This document shows positions 53,980-64,000 of a stretch of 64,000 nt of DNA, piece by piece (the stretch's first letter is position 1; each line of letters begins with the position of its first letter). The notes under the pieces were generated by a model. That model made no database searches, was not told the DNA's origin, and worked only from the letters and a program-made list of their open reading frames with translations. Source of the stretch: Adiantum capillus-veneris (lineage: Eukaryota; Streptophyta; Polypodiopsida; Polypodiales; Pteridaceae); contig CM043971.1 of NCBI GenBank assembly GCA_014529385.2, positions 89,791,840-89,855,839 on the forward strand, given 5' to 3'. The position numbers were made by a program, and so were the translations under genes.

Positions 53980-54789
53980 TGTTAAGTATGGAGCCTGATT
54001 TACCCTTGTAATTTTCTGTGGTAAAAGCGCACATTTGTAAGGCCCCCATTATGAGGAGAAGCCATCGTGCGTGAAGGAAAATCACTCACCGGAAACCAAA
54101 ATTTTCACGGACAAGAATCAGGGGAAACTTTAAAGGCCGGACTATTCTTTTTCGCCAGAATATTCTTTTTCGCCGGAATATTATGGCCGGACGGCGGCCG
54201 GAAAGTAGTCGGAAAACAACCGGTCGGTTGGCCGGTGGCCGGTAGTCAATGGCTGATGGCCGGTGGTCGGAAGTCAATGGATGGTGGCCGGTGGTCGGAA
54301 GTCAATGGCTTGTGGCCGGTGGCGGAATTCAATGGCCGATGGCCGAATTCAAAAGCGGACTTGTCTTCTCAAGGGCGGCCACACATGGGCGGATTGGAGG
54401 GTCCGATTTGGACTTATTCGCACAAGGGCGGCTACACATGGCTGTCTCTCATAAGAGAGGGCAGCCCTTTTGGCCTATAAAAGGAGGCCATTTCTACACA
54501 CATTTCATAGTGTGAGGTTGATGCAACAAGGTGAGTGTGAGGTGGTGAGAGTGAAGCAAGGCGGGAGCTCCATTAAGGGTATAATCCCTTTGTAAACTAC
54601 TTCTTGTTTTGAAGTACTAAAGCCATTGAGTGGTTGCTTTCCCGTGGACGTAGCCCACATTGGATGAACCACGTATATCGTGTGTACTCTCTCTCTCTCT
54701 CTACTCTATAATCTCGTGTATATCAATCCGTCTCTCTCCATTAAGTAATCTACTCAATTATCTATTTAGCTACATCTTATTTCCTAACA
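53980..54789 (+). repeat. Copia 3' LTR
   Basis: The 810-bp partner of 49160-49971, with the same repeat block (about 54227-54350) and TATA box (54476-54483). It is followed by target copy GCCCT. Confidence 0.96.
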
Positions 54790-54794
54790 GCCCT

Positions 54795-55179
54795 CATAAG
54801 GTGCCTAAATCCTATTGGTTGGCCTCCCAAGGGGTCCAATGATAATATATATAATTTAATTAGATTTTTACGCATTTATCAAGTCCTCTCTCTCAAAGGG
54901 AAAAGGGGGACACTTGTCCCAAGGCTAGCAGGGTTGCTTGATTTACACTATGCATGTGATTGGCTAGGTTTGTAGGGGTCCAACCAACTTCCATCGTGAG
55001 CTCATGAGGGTTGACCAATGAAGCTAGGGGCTTGCTTACAGGGTATATTCCCCGCCCCCCCCCCCCCCCACCCCCCGCCCCCCCCCCCCCCCCCCCCCCC
55101 CAACAAAACACAACACACACACACACACACAATGAGGGATCGACCAAGGAAGCTAGGGGTTTTCTTACAGGGTATATCC

Positions 55180-55232
<53 letters not shown>

Positions 55233-55918
55233 ACCCACCACCCACCACAACACAATCTTTGTGTGAAGTGCAAAGTGCAAGAGCTCCATCTCTTCTCCAA
55301 GCTTGTTGAGAAGTTGAGAGCCTACACCAACACTCTTGTTTGTGGAATGCAAATCCAACCAAGAGCCATGCTTCAATGCTTAAGCTTGCCATCTTCTCCA
55401 TCTTCATTACTATGCTATTATGCTATGATAAGCAAGAAGAGTGATGATAAGTGAGAAACTTTTTCTTTCTCCTATAAATGTTTATTCTTCCTCTTTCCTA
55501 CCCTCATTTCCCACTAGCTCTCTCCACCTTTGAAGGTGTTTGCGGCTTGGGATGGTTAATGCTTTTAAAAATTTTATGTTATGCTTGTGATGCATGAAGC
55601 TTACCATCTTCATAGCATCACCTAGGTCACAAGGAACACAAAGATTGTATTGTACCAAGTCTCTCTTTATGAGAGAATCTATAATACAAAAGCCTATTGG
55701 AGGGGGGAACACATAAATCAGGTCCTCAACTGTTGTCATGTTCTCTAATTCTCTCTCTTGCAAAAGTATTGTTCATGCCAAGTTAATTAAGTATAATGGT
55801 TGTGATGCTACCTCTAATTAAGTTCACCCTCTATGTTCTCAAAGTAGTCTCATAAAAGTGATCACTCTAGTTTTCTCAATTTTGCTAATTTGAAAGCTCA
55901 TAGGCCATTTCCATTACA
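54795..55918 (+). repeat. probable Gypsy-3 5' LTR (right limit supported, left limit uncertain)
   Basis: The right limit is set by ...CCATTACA (55918), followed at 55920-55931 by TGGTACCAGAGC, a variant of the initiator-Met primer site. The left limit was not found; the intact Copia inserted at 54790, and the LTR may extend to its left. The region holds two poly-C tracts and CT-rich sequence. No matching 3' LTR of useful length was seen. Confidence 0.5.
55013..55250. repeat. 129-bp tandem duplication, each unit ending in a poly-C tract
   Basis: GACCAATGAAGCTAGGGG...TTACAGGGTATATT (from 55013) recurs as GACCAAGGAAGCTAGGGG...TTACAGGGTATATC (from 55142). Each runs into a C tract of about 50 bp (55050-55101 with a few A/G; 55181-55232). 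A (CA)n stretch lies between. Pro- and Gly-rich ORFs here are artefacts. Confidence 0.9.
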
Positions 55919-56404
55919 TTGGTACCAGAGCTATTGGTTTCTCTTTTCTTGCTTAAGAAGAGAGGTCCTTAAGTTGTCCATGAAAGGTTGAACCTGCTCA
56001 TTGCAATAGGGTAAGTGGGACATGGATCTATTATCCTGATTGAAAAGGACTTAGTTTGAGGTACACCATTGTAAGAACTATAGTTTTAATAATGGAGTCT
56101 CTTGGGGCTTGTCTTTGGCTTAACCATTATTGAGCTACTAGCAAGCTCAACATGAACCATAACCAACCGAGCAATGTTAGACCTCTCCACTAGTCTTTGC
56201 AATCAACAATCTCTAAATCATGGGTATGGGTGCTTGAGAACTAATTTTCAAAGGTAAAGAAGAGTAGCAATTCGACGCATCCTTTGGAGACGAGGGCTTC
56301 ACAGAGTCCTCCAAGCTACACCATGTATCTATGCACTTCTAGAAATCTTCTCCTCAATGGTGGGCTAGCCTTTTGGCAATGGTGAAATACAAAGTGCTTA
56401 CTGA

Positions 56405-57050
56405 GTGGCAGAGTTTGAACCTGATCTTCAACGAGTCTATCTACAAATATGTAGACAAGTTTTGGGATTTACATCTCAAGGCTATTGTCTTTCAAAAGAT
56501 AGACTTCGTCGAGAAAAAAAACAATTCTATGCGGGATTACTCAAAGAATTAGCTGAGTATGTCAACTCCCAACTGCCTGGTTCTATCACCAAAGTAATCG
56601 ACCACACTATGGTTTCTTTGTGCATCAATTTCCAACAAGGGGCTAAAAGGAATGCCAAGCCCATGGAAAACAGAGATCAAAATGATGCAAAGAAAGAACA
56701 ATTCCCAAAACTCTTCCCAAGGCAATTCCAACAACAACAACAAAAACAACAATCGATCCAAGGAGAAGAGAGTTTACAAAAGGTAAAAATAAACGCTCTT
56801 CTGCAGAGCTAGAAGATTTTTGTAAGGACCACAAATTCTTCAAGTGTGGGGAGCAAGGACATGGCTACTGGTTCTTGCCCCAAAAGAAATGCCCGCAATG
56901 AGACTCCTAGATCTTCCATGATCGAAGATCACAAAGAGGATGCTCATTGCAAAGGATCACCTATCTCCTATGCTTGGGGAAAGGTAAAGGAGCATGATGC
57001 CTTCATCTTGTTTGACCCTGGATCTACTCCCAACTTCATATCAATGGAGT
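56405..57050 (+). pseudogene. Gypsy-3 gag C-terminus, zinc knuckle remnant and protease
   Basis: The 56405-56812 stretch has FEPDLQRVYLQICRQVLG, LRREKKQFYAGLLKELAEYV and a Gln-rich run (FQQQQQKQQSIQ), like gag C-termini. A degraded knuckle follows (FKCGEQGHGYWFL, lacking the second Cys of CxxC and the last Cys). Protease: HDAFILFDPGSTPNFISME with active site D-P-G-S, then a TAG. This is an old, broken gag-pro. Confidence 0.75.
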
Positions 57051-57239
57051 AGGCCACTAAGTTGGGATTCAAGCTTTTGAGATGGAAGATACTGTAATTG
57101 CCGATGGAGCTTTCAAGGGACATTAAACCTCCATTACTCCCTTGATTGGGAAGTTGAGGCTTCATATCCAAAGCTACTCAACAAAGAAGACTTTTTTATC
57201 TCTCCTCTCCAACATGAGGATGTTATCCTAGGGGCACCA

Positions 57240-58070
57240 TGATTCAACCACATGGCTGTCAACATGAAGTTCCTTGAAAGGAGAATCTACTTCACCTATA
57301 GGGGAAAGAGCATGTATATAGATGCTAATGAGTCCGTTCATACTATACCACTTGTAAATTCACCTACTTTTGATAAGTCAATGAAAAGCTCAGTTTCCTC
57401 GTACATGATTTTTGTCAAAGAATCTCTAAATGATGCTAACGTTTTAACAAAGCAAAATAATAGGAATCAAGAAGAATTAGACCTATCTAATTTTCTAAAT
57501 GGATTCCAAGATGTGTTTATCTATGATATCCCTATGGAATTACCTCCAAAACGAGGGGATGATGACCATCGAATTGAGCTCCTACCAGGAAGCTCACCGC
57601 CTAACAAGCCTCCTTATCGAGTTTTCAAATCTTAGCAAGAGGAGATCATGAAGCAAGTACAAGGATTGGTAGACAAAGGAATAGTGAGTCCTAGCTCCTA
57701 TCGCTTTTTTTCTCCAGCCCTTTTAGTGAAAAAGAAAGATGGTACATACCGCATGTGTGTGGACTATTGAACGCTAAATCATATCACTATAGAAAACATA
57801 TTTCTCGTACCATGGGTCAATTATCTATTTGATAAGCTAGAAGATTTGAGCTACTTCAATAGGATTGACCTTAATAGTGGCTATCATCAAATAAGGATAG
57901 TGAATGAAGATATTGTAAAGACCGAATTCCGTACAACGTTTGGTCTTTATGAATATCTTGTCATGCCTTTTGGTTTGACAAATGCTCTAGCCACATTCAA
58001 TCGTTTAGTGGAGAAATTTTTTAGACCCTATCGCAAATTCAATGGAGTGTTTTGATGATATCATCATCTA
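57240..58070 (+). pseudogene. Gypsy-3 reverse transcriptase
   Basis: Linker 57252-57635: NGFQDVFIYDIPMELPPKRG and HRIELLPGSSPPNKPPYR, the standard pre-RT block. RT: SPALLVKKKDGTYRMCVDY followed by a TGA, then LEDLSYFNRIDLNSGYHQIR (first Asp), KTEFRTTFGLYEYLVMPFGL and TNALATFNRLVEKFF. The YxDD box is frame-shifted; FDDIII is read at about 58052-58069. Stops occur at 57634, 57767 and 58054. Confidence 0.9.
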
Positions 58071-58189
58071 GTCCAAGTACTTAGAGGAGCACAAGCAACA
58101 TCTCTAGGTAATTTTTCAAGCTTTGGGGGAGAATAGGCTTTTTATCAATTAAAAAAAAAGTGAAATTTTCCTTCAAGAGATTTAATACT

Positions 58190-58850
58190 TAGGTCATATT
58201 ATCTCTCAAGATGGTATCCGTATGGATCCATCAAATTTGGAGGTAATAAAAGCATGAAGGAATCTACATGAGCTACGGAGCTTTATTAGTAAGTGTGCAT
58301 ACTATAGACGCTTCATAGAAAAATTCTCTCAAATGACAGGACCATTACATAACAAGAAAAACGTTAAGTACTCATGGATTGCTAAAGGGCAAAATGCTTT
58401 CGACAAGATCAAAGACAATCTTACCTCCTAGCCAATTTTGATGCTTTGGGATCTCTCAAACCCATTTGAGGTCCAATGTGATGTTTGTGGTAATTGCCTT
58501 GGAGCAGTCTTGCTTCAAGAAGGGCATGCCATAGCACATGAGAGCCGAATGCTCAATACCAATGAATGAGTCTTGGGCAGATATGAAAAAGAGCTTTTAG
58601 CTGTTCTACATGCCCTAGACACATGGAAGAACTATCTATTAGGGACTCCATTTATTTTGTGAACGGACCACCGAAGTCTCAAATATTTCATGACGCAAAC
58701 CAAGCTTTCCGACAAATAAATGATGTGGGAAAATTTTGTTTCAAAATTTTATTTTCATATTGCTCACATTGTCGGTAAGCACAATCAAGTGGCCGATGCA
58801 CTTTCACGAACGATCAAGAGTCAATGCGGTGTCTATAGAAACTCTTAACA
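58190..58850 (+). pseudogene. Gypsy-3 RT thumb and RNase H
   Basis: RT thumb: YLGHIISQDGIRMDPSN and the 'F.....YYR.FI..FS' block (CAYYRRFIEKFSQMTG). RNase H: FEVQCDVCGNCLGAVLLQEG (first Asp), LGRYEKELLAVLHALDTWKN and TDHRSLKYFMTQTKLSDK. It ends IAHIVGKHNQVADALSRTIK. Several single-codon stops (TGA or TAA) interrupt it. Confidence 0.85.
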
Positions 58851-60008
58851 CTAGAATGGTAACCTAACATGACATAAAAGTGTCCTTTCAGGGTTTTGGG
58901 AAAAAATTCCAAAACCATAGTAGAGCCACTCATTTTGAAAAATCCTTTCATGAGCTTATAGTTCAATAACTACTACATATGGAAAAAATGAGAAACATGT
59001 AATTTTTCTCATCCCTTGGTCACTATAAGCCTCCAGAGTTGATGGACCAGTGCATTTTGCCCAAAACAGCAATTTCTTATGGTTGATTGCATATAAATAA
59101 GAGTGGAGAATTTTGTAGGACATGAGATAAAATGCCTCGTTAACTTCAATGGGTTGGTGACCAAAACATATGGTTGCTTTTACCTCACTAAATTTTTTTT
59201 GGGCAAAAAAAATAGGTACAAAAAAGTTGCATTTTTTCCATTCTGCGGACCTATCATCAAAGTTTCTATAGTCACGCTCAATACAGATACTATATACATG
59301 TTTTCTTAGTTCCCTTTGGGCCTGTGGATTCAAAAGGAGCCATGGAGCATGTCAAAAGGATAATGGATCTCTTACAATTTGAACCTTGGGGGCAATGATA
59401 AAGTGCTAAATACAGCAAACATGAAAAAACTGGGTTTAGCATTATGACCTCTAGAAACCCATAGAAACTACTCAATATCTAGCCAAGTTTGTAGTCTATG
59501 ATTAGATATGGTCACTACCTACAAAATACACACAATTGGCCTAAGAAACTAGCAATATTGAGAAAGTTATACTTGCTACTCTAAAATGTATCGCATTCTT
59601 CAACAATCAAAAAACTCAACCATCATCATATACTATGCTATATAGCATATTAGGTCCCCCAAAACTCAAGGAAGATTAGCTTTATGTTATACATTACACT
59701 TACACAATCAAAATTGAATTTGGATATCAAGAAAGCCACCAAAAAAATCATGAAAGTGCTAATTTTGGCCAAAAAACAGGATTATGCAATTCTTGTAAAT
59801 TGGTCATAACTTTCAATTTTAACACTTAGCTCTCCCTACAAGAATCAAAACATGTTGAGAACTATGAAGGCATAACCTCTAGCCATCTAAACCTCACAAA
59901 CATGAAGTTTAGAGTGATATAGTTGCCAAAAATTGAAAAAAAGCCAAAAATAGGACCCGTTTTTTCACACAGTTTAGGTTCAAAAATGTTGTGCAAGAGT
60001 AAGGTTAA
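58851..60008. other. about 1.16 kb of unrelated sequence in place of the first half of the Gypsy-3 integrase
   Basis: RNase H ends at about 58850 and integrase is next recognisable at about 60009, just before its second catalytic Asp. The sequence between shows no integrase zinc domain or first Asp. It has no long plus-strand ORF and one unassigned minus-strand frame (58956-59333, 125 aa). It could be an inserted non-autonomous element that came with, or was followed by, a deletion. I saw no clear inverted ends. Confidence 0.6.
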
Positions 60009-60900
60009 TGGATTTCCAACATTCATCTTGTCAGATAGAGATCTTAGAATGACCAATAGTTTTTGATAAGGTCTCTTTGAAAATCTAGGTACAAGATTGA
60101 ATTTCTCTTCGGCCTATCACCCACAAACGGATGGCCAAAGGGAGATAGCCAATCTTACTATTCTCGATCTACTAAAGAATTATGTTAGAAAATTAGATCA
60201 ATGCTCACAATGGGAGAAGTACTTACCCCTTGTAGAGTATGCGTACAACAATATTTTCCATAATACTACAGGAAAGGCACCTTTTGAGATCATATGGGGA
60301 AGACCTAAAAGTCCCTTGCTACTTAAAGTACATGGGAAGCTCTTCTCTTTGATGAGTATAGCCGTGACCTACAAGAATCTTTCCAAAAGATTATGGAGGA
60401 TATATCCATCTCTAAACAAACGCAACAAGATGTTGCTGATAAGCACAAAAGGGCCTTAAAATTCAAGGAAAATGATTGGGTCTTACTCAAGTTTCCCAAG
60501 GCTCGATTGAGGCAAACAATGGGCAAAAATCCTACGGGCCATCAAAAGTATTATGCTAAAGTAGCAAAAAGATACTATGGTCCTTTTAAAATCTTGAAGC
60601 CAATCAATGAGATGGATTATCAACTCAAGTTGCCAAACCATTGTCTTATACACAATGCTTTTCATGTGTGCCTACTTAAGCCCTACAAAGGAGAGCCACC
60701 AAGAGAACCAATTATTGATGAAGACCCCCCAAAAATTGAAGACCAAGAAGAGGTGCTACAACCCGAAGCTATCCTTCGGCATGAGGACAAGGTACTACGA
60801 CATGGTAAGATTATCCAATGATATTTTATTAAGTTCAAAATTATCCTTTTGAAGATGCTAGATGGATGCAAGGAACACAACTTAAGGAAAGTATGAACCT
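60009..60900 (+). pseudogene. Gypsy-3 integrase C-terminal half and chromodomain remnant
   Basis: NGFPTFILSDRDLRMTNSF (second catalytic Asp), two stops, then LNFSSAYHPQTDGQREIANL (Glu) and LPLVEYAYNNIFHNTTGKAP. The stretch 60393-60821 continues with FKENDWVLLKFPKARLRQT, VAKRYYGPFKILKPINEMDY, NHCLIHNAFHVCLLKPYKGE and EVLQPEAILRHEDKVLRHGK. After a TGA and a frame change come YFIKFK and NYPFEDARWMQGTQLKES, a chromodomain pattern. This places it in the chromoviruses. Confidence 0.88.
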
Positions 60901-61182
60901 TGTCAATGCTTACAATGCTACATTAGAGTAAGCAAATGTACATGTTTCTTTTAAATGATCAATGATTTTGTCTTATAAGACTAATTTTCTTTTTCTTGTT
61001 CACAAATTTAAGTAGTATGCATGCTTAGAATCATGTTCGTGATGATAATGTCTCTCAAACACCAAGTAGAATTTGTCATTCTACTTTGGGAGAATGAAAT
61101 GGACTCAAGAGAAGACATGCTTGCGACGGCAGCTAAGTCTCCCAAGCCCCAAATGGATTAGTCATCCATCTTGGAATGATGT

Positions 61183-61372
61183 TGAAGGGGATCGGAGAGC
61201 ACCACAGATGGAGAGTGAGAGAGAGAAGGAGACGCATGGCACACAGATATGGGTGGGGAGACTCAAAGAGTGAGCAGCCCCCTATACACTTATGCTATGT
61301 ATAGGGTATACAAGTGAGTGGGCGCCCAGACTCTGGGCAGCCGAGCAAGGCACAAATGCCTATACCCCAACA
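61183..61372 (-). repeat. Copia-A copy 2 3' LTR
   Basis: This 190-bp sequence, read on the minus strand as TGTTGGGGTATAGG...CCCCTTCA, matches 41546-41733. The polypurine tract directly upstream on the minus strand (61373-61383) identifies it as the 3' LTR. Confidence 0.93.
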
Positions 61373-61451
61373 ACCTCCCACTTAAAGGCGATTGTGCCTT
61401 AAAGCAAGGGAACCTAGTCTAAAGACTACAAAAGGCAAGAGAAAACTGCTC

Positions 61452-61976
61452 TCAACCAATGCCCACTGGCTCGCTGTGATCGTGTGCATCCGGCTGTCCT
61501 GCTCCCGTGTAAGTCCATACACCACCAGATGTACCGCACACGTACTGAAAGTATGTACACAATACGTGCATATCTCCCTCGTGTACTATGCCATCATCAG
61601 TCAACAAACGACTGACAACCCCAACTGCAAATGCTCTCACTGTAGCTGTGATATCCGGTCTCAAGATCGGCATCTCATACATGAGACCACCGAATGCCGA
61701 TGCAATGCTAGCGGGCCCTGCTAGCTCTACGGAGCATGCATCAACATATATATCCCTAGCAATAGGCATCTCTGACTGACAAAGCGTGTCAACCACATGC
61801 ATCTCCTGACTGTCCGCAAAAGACGCATCAACTTGTCGTGCAACCTCAGAGCAAACCAACTGCTCTAGGTGTCTGCTGGAAGATATATCCTGCACAACTA
61901 TATCCCCATGCTCACTGTCGAGCATAGAAAGGAATGACTGCATAATCGATGGCATCTTAGCCTCCTCTGCAATCAT
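61452..61976 (-). CDS. Copia-A copy 2 ORF with an RT-tail remnant
   Basis: A 174-aa open frame. The N-terminal half is unfamiliar (MQSFLSMLDSEHGDIVVQD, VARQVDASFADSQEMHVVD). The C-terminal half aligns with the end of Copia RT: FGGLMYEMPILRPDITATVR and FAVGVVSRLL, then HVLCTYFQYVCGTSGG (compare GSLMYAMVWTRPDIAHAVGV in the intact Copia at about 53281-53345). Catalytic RT boxes and RNase H are missing. It shows that the family is an internal-deletion derivative of a Copia element. Confidence 0.7.
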   Translation of the reverse strand: MIAEEAKMPSIMQSFLSMLDSEHGDIVVQDISSSRHLEQLVCSEVARQVDASFADSQEMHVVDTLCQSEMPIARDIYVDACSVELAGPASIASAFGGLMYEMPILRPDITATVRAFAVGVVSRLLTDDGIVHEGDMHVLCTYFQYVCGTSGGVWTYTGAGQPDAHDHSEPVGIG

Positions 61977-62992
61977 TCACTACAAACATGACCACTCAAT
62001 CTGCTGTGACTCACTAGAGCTCTCATGCTCTAACTCCTTATGCATAGACTCTTGCACAACGTCCTCCTGTCGTGACTCACTAGAGAAAGACCGCTCTACC
62101 TATCTATCCTGCATAGAAGTATCTCGCACAACTGACTCTTTGCTTTGCTCAGTCACTAGCAAAGCATGCATGTCTGACTCTGTCACCTCTCTGTGTGACT
62201 GCTCAAGTCGTGCCCCAACTATGTGCACAACGAGCTCACTACTCTACACTCCATGCAAAGCACCCTGCAACCCATGAGCAAAAGAGACTGTCCGGGTCTC
62301 TCGCTCTTTGCATGGCTGGAACAAGATTGAGACTCGACCATCTCGCACCACTACTACGTACAATGGGTACCATGTGAAAACTCTAGTACCTCTCGCAATC
62401 ACTAGCGAACCCAAATGCAATGCAAAAGATCCCTCTAGCAACGATATCCGACATCCACTATCCCTGAGCTACCAACGGAGATCAAACTCATTGTCAAATC
62501 TGGTACATAGCGCACATGTGGTAACAAGTAAGATGCACCACTCTGTAATGATAGTCTCACATCTTGTGCACCTGCTATCGCATGCACCGATCCATCGGTC
62601 AAACGTACACTACCAAGCATCCCGCTAGAATAGCTACAAAACCATTCGCGATGCGACACGACATGAAACATAGCATCTACGTCTAGCAACCACTGCGAAG
62701 GGAGTGCACTATCCACATGTATAGCATCTTGTGCATAGCTTGAGGTAAAAGTGACATCCCCGTCACTAGGATACTCCGACACTACATCTGTCTCAACTGT
62801 CAAAGCAACTGAGTCCATGGCATCACTACATACATCTATGAGACTGCCATGTCTCCTACGATGTCGCATACGATGAAAACATCGCCATCTAACGTGTCCA
62901 AAATGACCACAGTACCAACATGTCACCTGTTGGCGTACTCGTGAATGTACATGTCTCACACGAGTCCTTGATGACTCAGATCTATCATACAT
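61977..62992 (-). pseudogene. Copia-A copy 2 gag-protease and Ser/Glu-rich region
   Basis: 62992-62435 reads RVRHVHSRVRQQVTCWYCGH with knuckle CWYCGHFGHVRWRC, a basic run (HRMRHRRRH) and protease QWLLDVDAMFHVVSHREWF (consensus DSGA; here D-V-D-A). It then continues HVRYVPDLTMSLISVG. After a frame change, 62441-62244 gives HLGSLVIARGTRVFTWYPLY, matching copy 1 (44047-44105). The rest parallels 44168-44516 of copy 1 but with stops. Confidence 0.82.
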
Positions 62993-62994
62993 GT

Positions 62995-64000
62995 GAGAAC
63001 CCTAGGAGCTAGAGACCTGGATCCACCTCCCAACCGCCCATACTTATAGGCTCTTAGCCCTAGGATCCCCTGTCCACACTGCTAGCTGGCCCGTGGCCGG
63101 GGTCCGTGACCCCCCTTAGGGTAGGGCCCTGCCCGTAGGACTCGTGTCCTGACATTACTCCCCCCTTTGGAAGAGTTTTCGTCCTCAAAAACACAAGTGG
63201 TGGTATCTGCCTAAGAACACTAATGTTTTCCACCGTGGCATCCCTCATGGATCCAACGGTTTGTTGAATCGGAACCCGGTCCATTGAGAGGGTCAATGAA
63301 ATCAAGAATAACATCTTGATTTTCCACATTTTTGTCCCTGTACAACCGTCTTGGTTAACCGACCCATAATCAAAAGAGCGTGAAGGCTTCATTTAGAACT
63401 CACTTGAGAATGCTTAACGAGTTATCACAACGTCGAGGTGTTTAAATGCATACCCAGGTTTCAGAATTCTGAAGGTACTGGAATGTAACCTCAGCTCATA
63501 TTTCCATGAAAGTACTATGCTGACATACTCATCATCAGCAACCAAGTCCTTGACTTGCGGTGGTTTCTTGCCAATAGTCAACCTCATCCAAACTGATGAT
63601 TAAGGTTGATAACTTGAGAATAACAGGCAGAGACTAGAACTAGCCGTAACATGCCTTTCATTATATGAAGCAAACTCCAAACCAGAAAGGTAACCGATCT
63701 AGTTGTTTCACTTCTTGCTAACGTATGCACTTTGCATATCCTTTAGTACTAAATAGAATGCTTGTAAGCTGCCCATCCTACGTGGATGAGTAGCAGCAGT
63801 AAGAGTGAGGTGCTTGCCCCCAACCACTTACAGACAGTCGCCCACGACTGACGACAAACTAGAACTCAATCATTGAGTATCCAGCCATATACTTGATATG
63901 GAATGGAGACAACCAACTAGGTTGAAAGCAGATTGGAGTTTCAAGCATCCAATCACAAACACCCATACGTAGCCATCACCTTGTATGGCAGGGTGTAAAC
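62995..64000 (-). mobile_element. partial Gypsy at the right edge: LTR and pol tail
   Basis: On the minus strand a polypurine tract CCAAAGGGGGGAG (63158-63170) precedes TAA and an LTR-like start TGTCAGGACACGAG (63154 leftwards). The LTR includes a TATA-like CTATAAGTA (about 63045) and runs to about 62995, where Copia-A copy 2 sequence begins. Before the tract the frame reads VFEDENSSKGG, the typical last residues of plant chromovirus pol. The remaining 0.8 kb to the window edge has no clear motif, so the element continues outside or is decayed. Confidence 0.65.

Larger units (their letters stand above)
49160..54789 (+). mobile_element. complete Copia LTR retrotransposon
   Basis: This 5,630-bp element has LTRs 49160-49971 (812 bp) and 53980-54789 (810 bp), both TGTTAAG...CCTAACA. 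The flanking target duplication GCCCT is perfect (49155-49159 and 54790-54794). An initiator-Met primer site TGGTATCAGAGC (49974-49985) follows the 5' LTR, and a polypurine tract AAGTGGGAGA (53969-53978) precedes the 3' LTR. The order gag, protease, integrase, RT, RNase H is Copia. The LTRs differ at roughly 18 positions by eye (about 98% identity), so it is younger than Gypsy-1. gag, protease and integrase have frame breaks; RT-RNase H is open. It is not autonomous as it stands. Confidence 0.97.
55920..61182 (+). mobile_element. Gypsy-3: decayed chromodomain-containing Gypsy (chromovirus)
   Basis: Starting from the primer site at 55920, plus-strand fragments give gag (56405-56812), protease (about 56981-57050), RT (57640-58070), RNase H (about 58190-58850), the last part of integrase (about 60009-60380) and a C-terminal region with a chromodomain remnant (60393-60900). 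The first half of integrase is replaced by about 1.16 kb of unrelated sequence. A purine run GGGAGAATG near 61089 may be the polypurine tract. The element is cut at 61183 by the Copia-A copy 2 LTR. Many stops and frame breaks. Confidence 0.85.
61183..62995 (-). mobile_element. Copia-A copy 2: 5'-truncated small-LTR Copia-like element
   Basis: On the minus strand the 3' LTR (61372-61183, 190 bp) is preceded by a polypurine tract AAGTGGGAGGT (61373-61383). Upstream lie a short coding region with an RT-tail remnant (61452-61976), the Ser/Glu/Gln-rich segment (about 61980-62290) and gag-protease (about 62244-62992). Similarity to copy 1 begins at about 62992; beyond it lies another element's LTR, so the 5' part is missing. 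Integrase and most of RT are absent, as in copy 1. Confidence 0.82.

Noticed and set aside
54893-55454. Gly-rich and Pro-rich ORFs
   Set aside because: Produced by the poly-C tracts of the duplicated block.
61073-61273. Plus-strand ORF across the Gypsy-3 end
   Set aside because: It spans the junction into the Copia-A copy 2 LTR and has no motif.

Overview
This is a nuclear plant window with essentially no ordinary host genes. Nearly every supported feature is a transposable element or a simple repeat. The short AT-rich GT-AG introns, initiator-Met primer sites (TGGTATCAGAGC), plant-type Copia and Gypsy polyproteins, long GA, CA and poly-C tracts and deep element nesting suggest a land plant with a large, repeat-rich genome. 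A gymnosperm or fern fits best, but the sequence alone cannot settle the species.

Layout. (1) 1-1616 plus 13712-14340: an old minus-strand Gypsy-like gag locus, split by a complete 12.1-kb Gypsy element (Gypsy-1, 1622-13706, minus strand, 592-bp LTRs, target duplication GACTC). Gypsy-1 has gag, protease, RT, RNase H, integrase and an extra long ORF between pol and its 3' LTR. A solo Copia LTR (10222-11027) sits inside it. (2) 15.4-20.5 kb: a decayed plus-strand gag-protease element with no visible RT or integrase. (3) 21.2-27.7 kb: a decayed plus-strand Gypsy (Gypsy-2), again with an extra ORF after integrase. (4) 28.5-29.4 kb: four GA arrays. (5) 29.5-45.9 kb: one minus-strand LINE broken into three pieces. 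One break holds a 10,666-bp MULE-like DNA transposon (30279-40944), with a perfect 9-bp target duplication that restores the LINE reading frame. The other break holds a truncated small-LTR Copia-like element ('Copia-A', copy 1). (6) 46-49.1 kb: low-complexity and unrecognised sequence. (7) 49160-54789: a complete Copia element (LTRs 812 and 810 bp, target duplication GCCCT). (8) about 54.8-61.2 kb: a decayed chromodomain Gypsy (Gypsy-3). (9) 61183-about 62995: a second Copia-A copy on the minus strand. (10) 62995-64000: an LTR and pol tail of another minus-strand Gypsy.

The outstanding feature is the MULE-like transposon. It carries two divergent genes. Rightward is a transposase with an RNase-H-like core and a SWIM zinc finger. 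Leftward is a gene of about eleven exons encoding a ParB/sulfiredoxin-like motif (DGNHR) and, at its C-terminus, a beta-class DNA methyltransferase signature (LDYFAGVGT). Between the two genes lies a repeat-rich region with TATA boxes on both sides, a 390-bp CA/TG tract and four 35-bp palindromes built on CACGTG at 91/61/91-bp spacing. I suggest (inference) a self-modifying transposon: the methyltransferase could mark element DNA, and the palindromes could be sites for the transposase, the ParB-like protein or host bZIP/bHLH factors. Both genes carry stops and frame breaks, so this copy is probably dead, but its architecture is readable.
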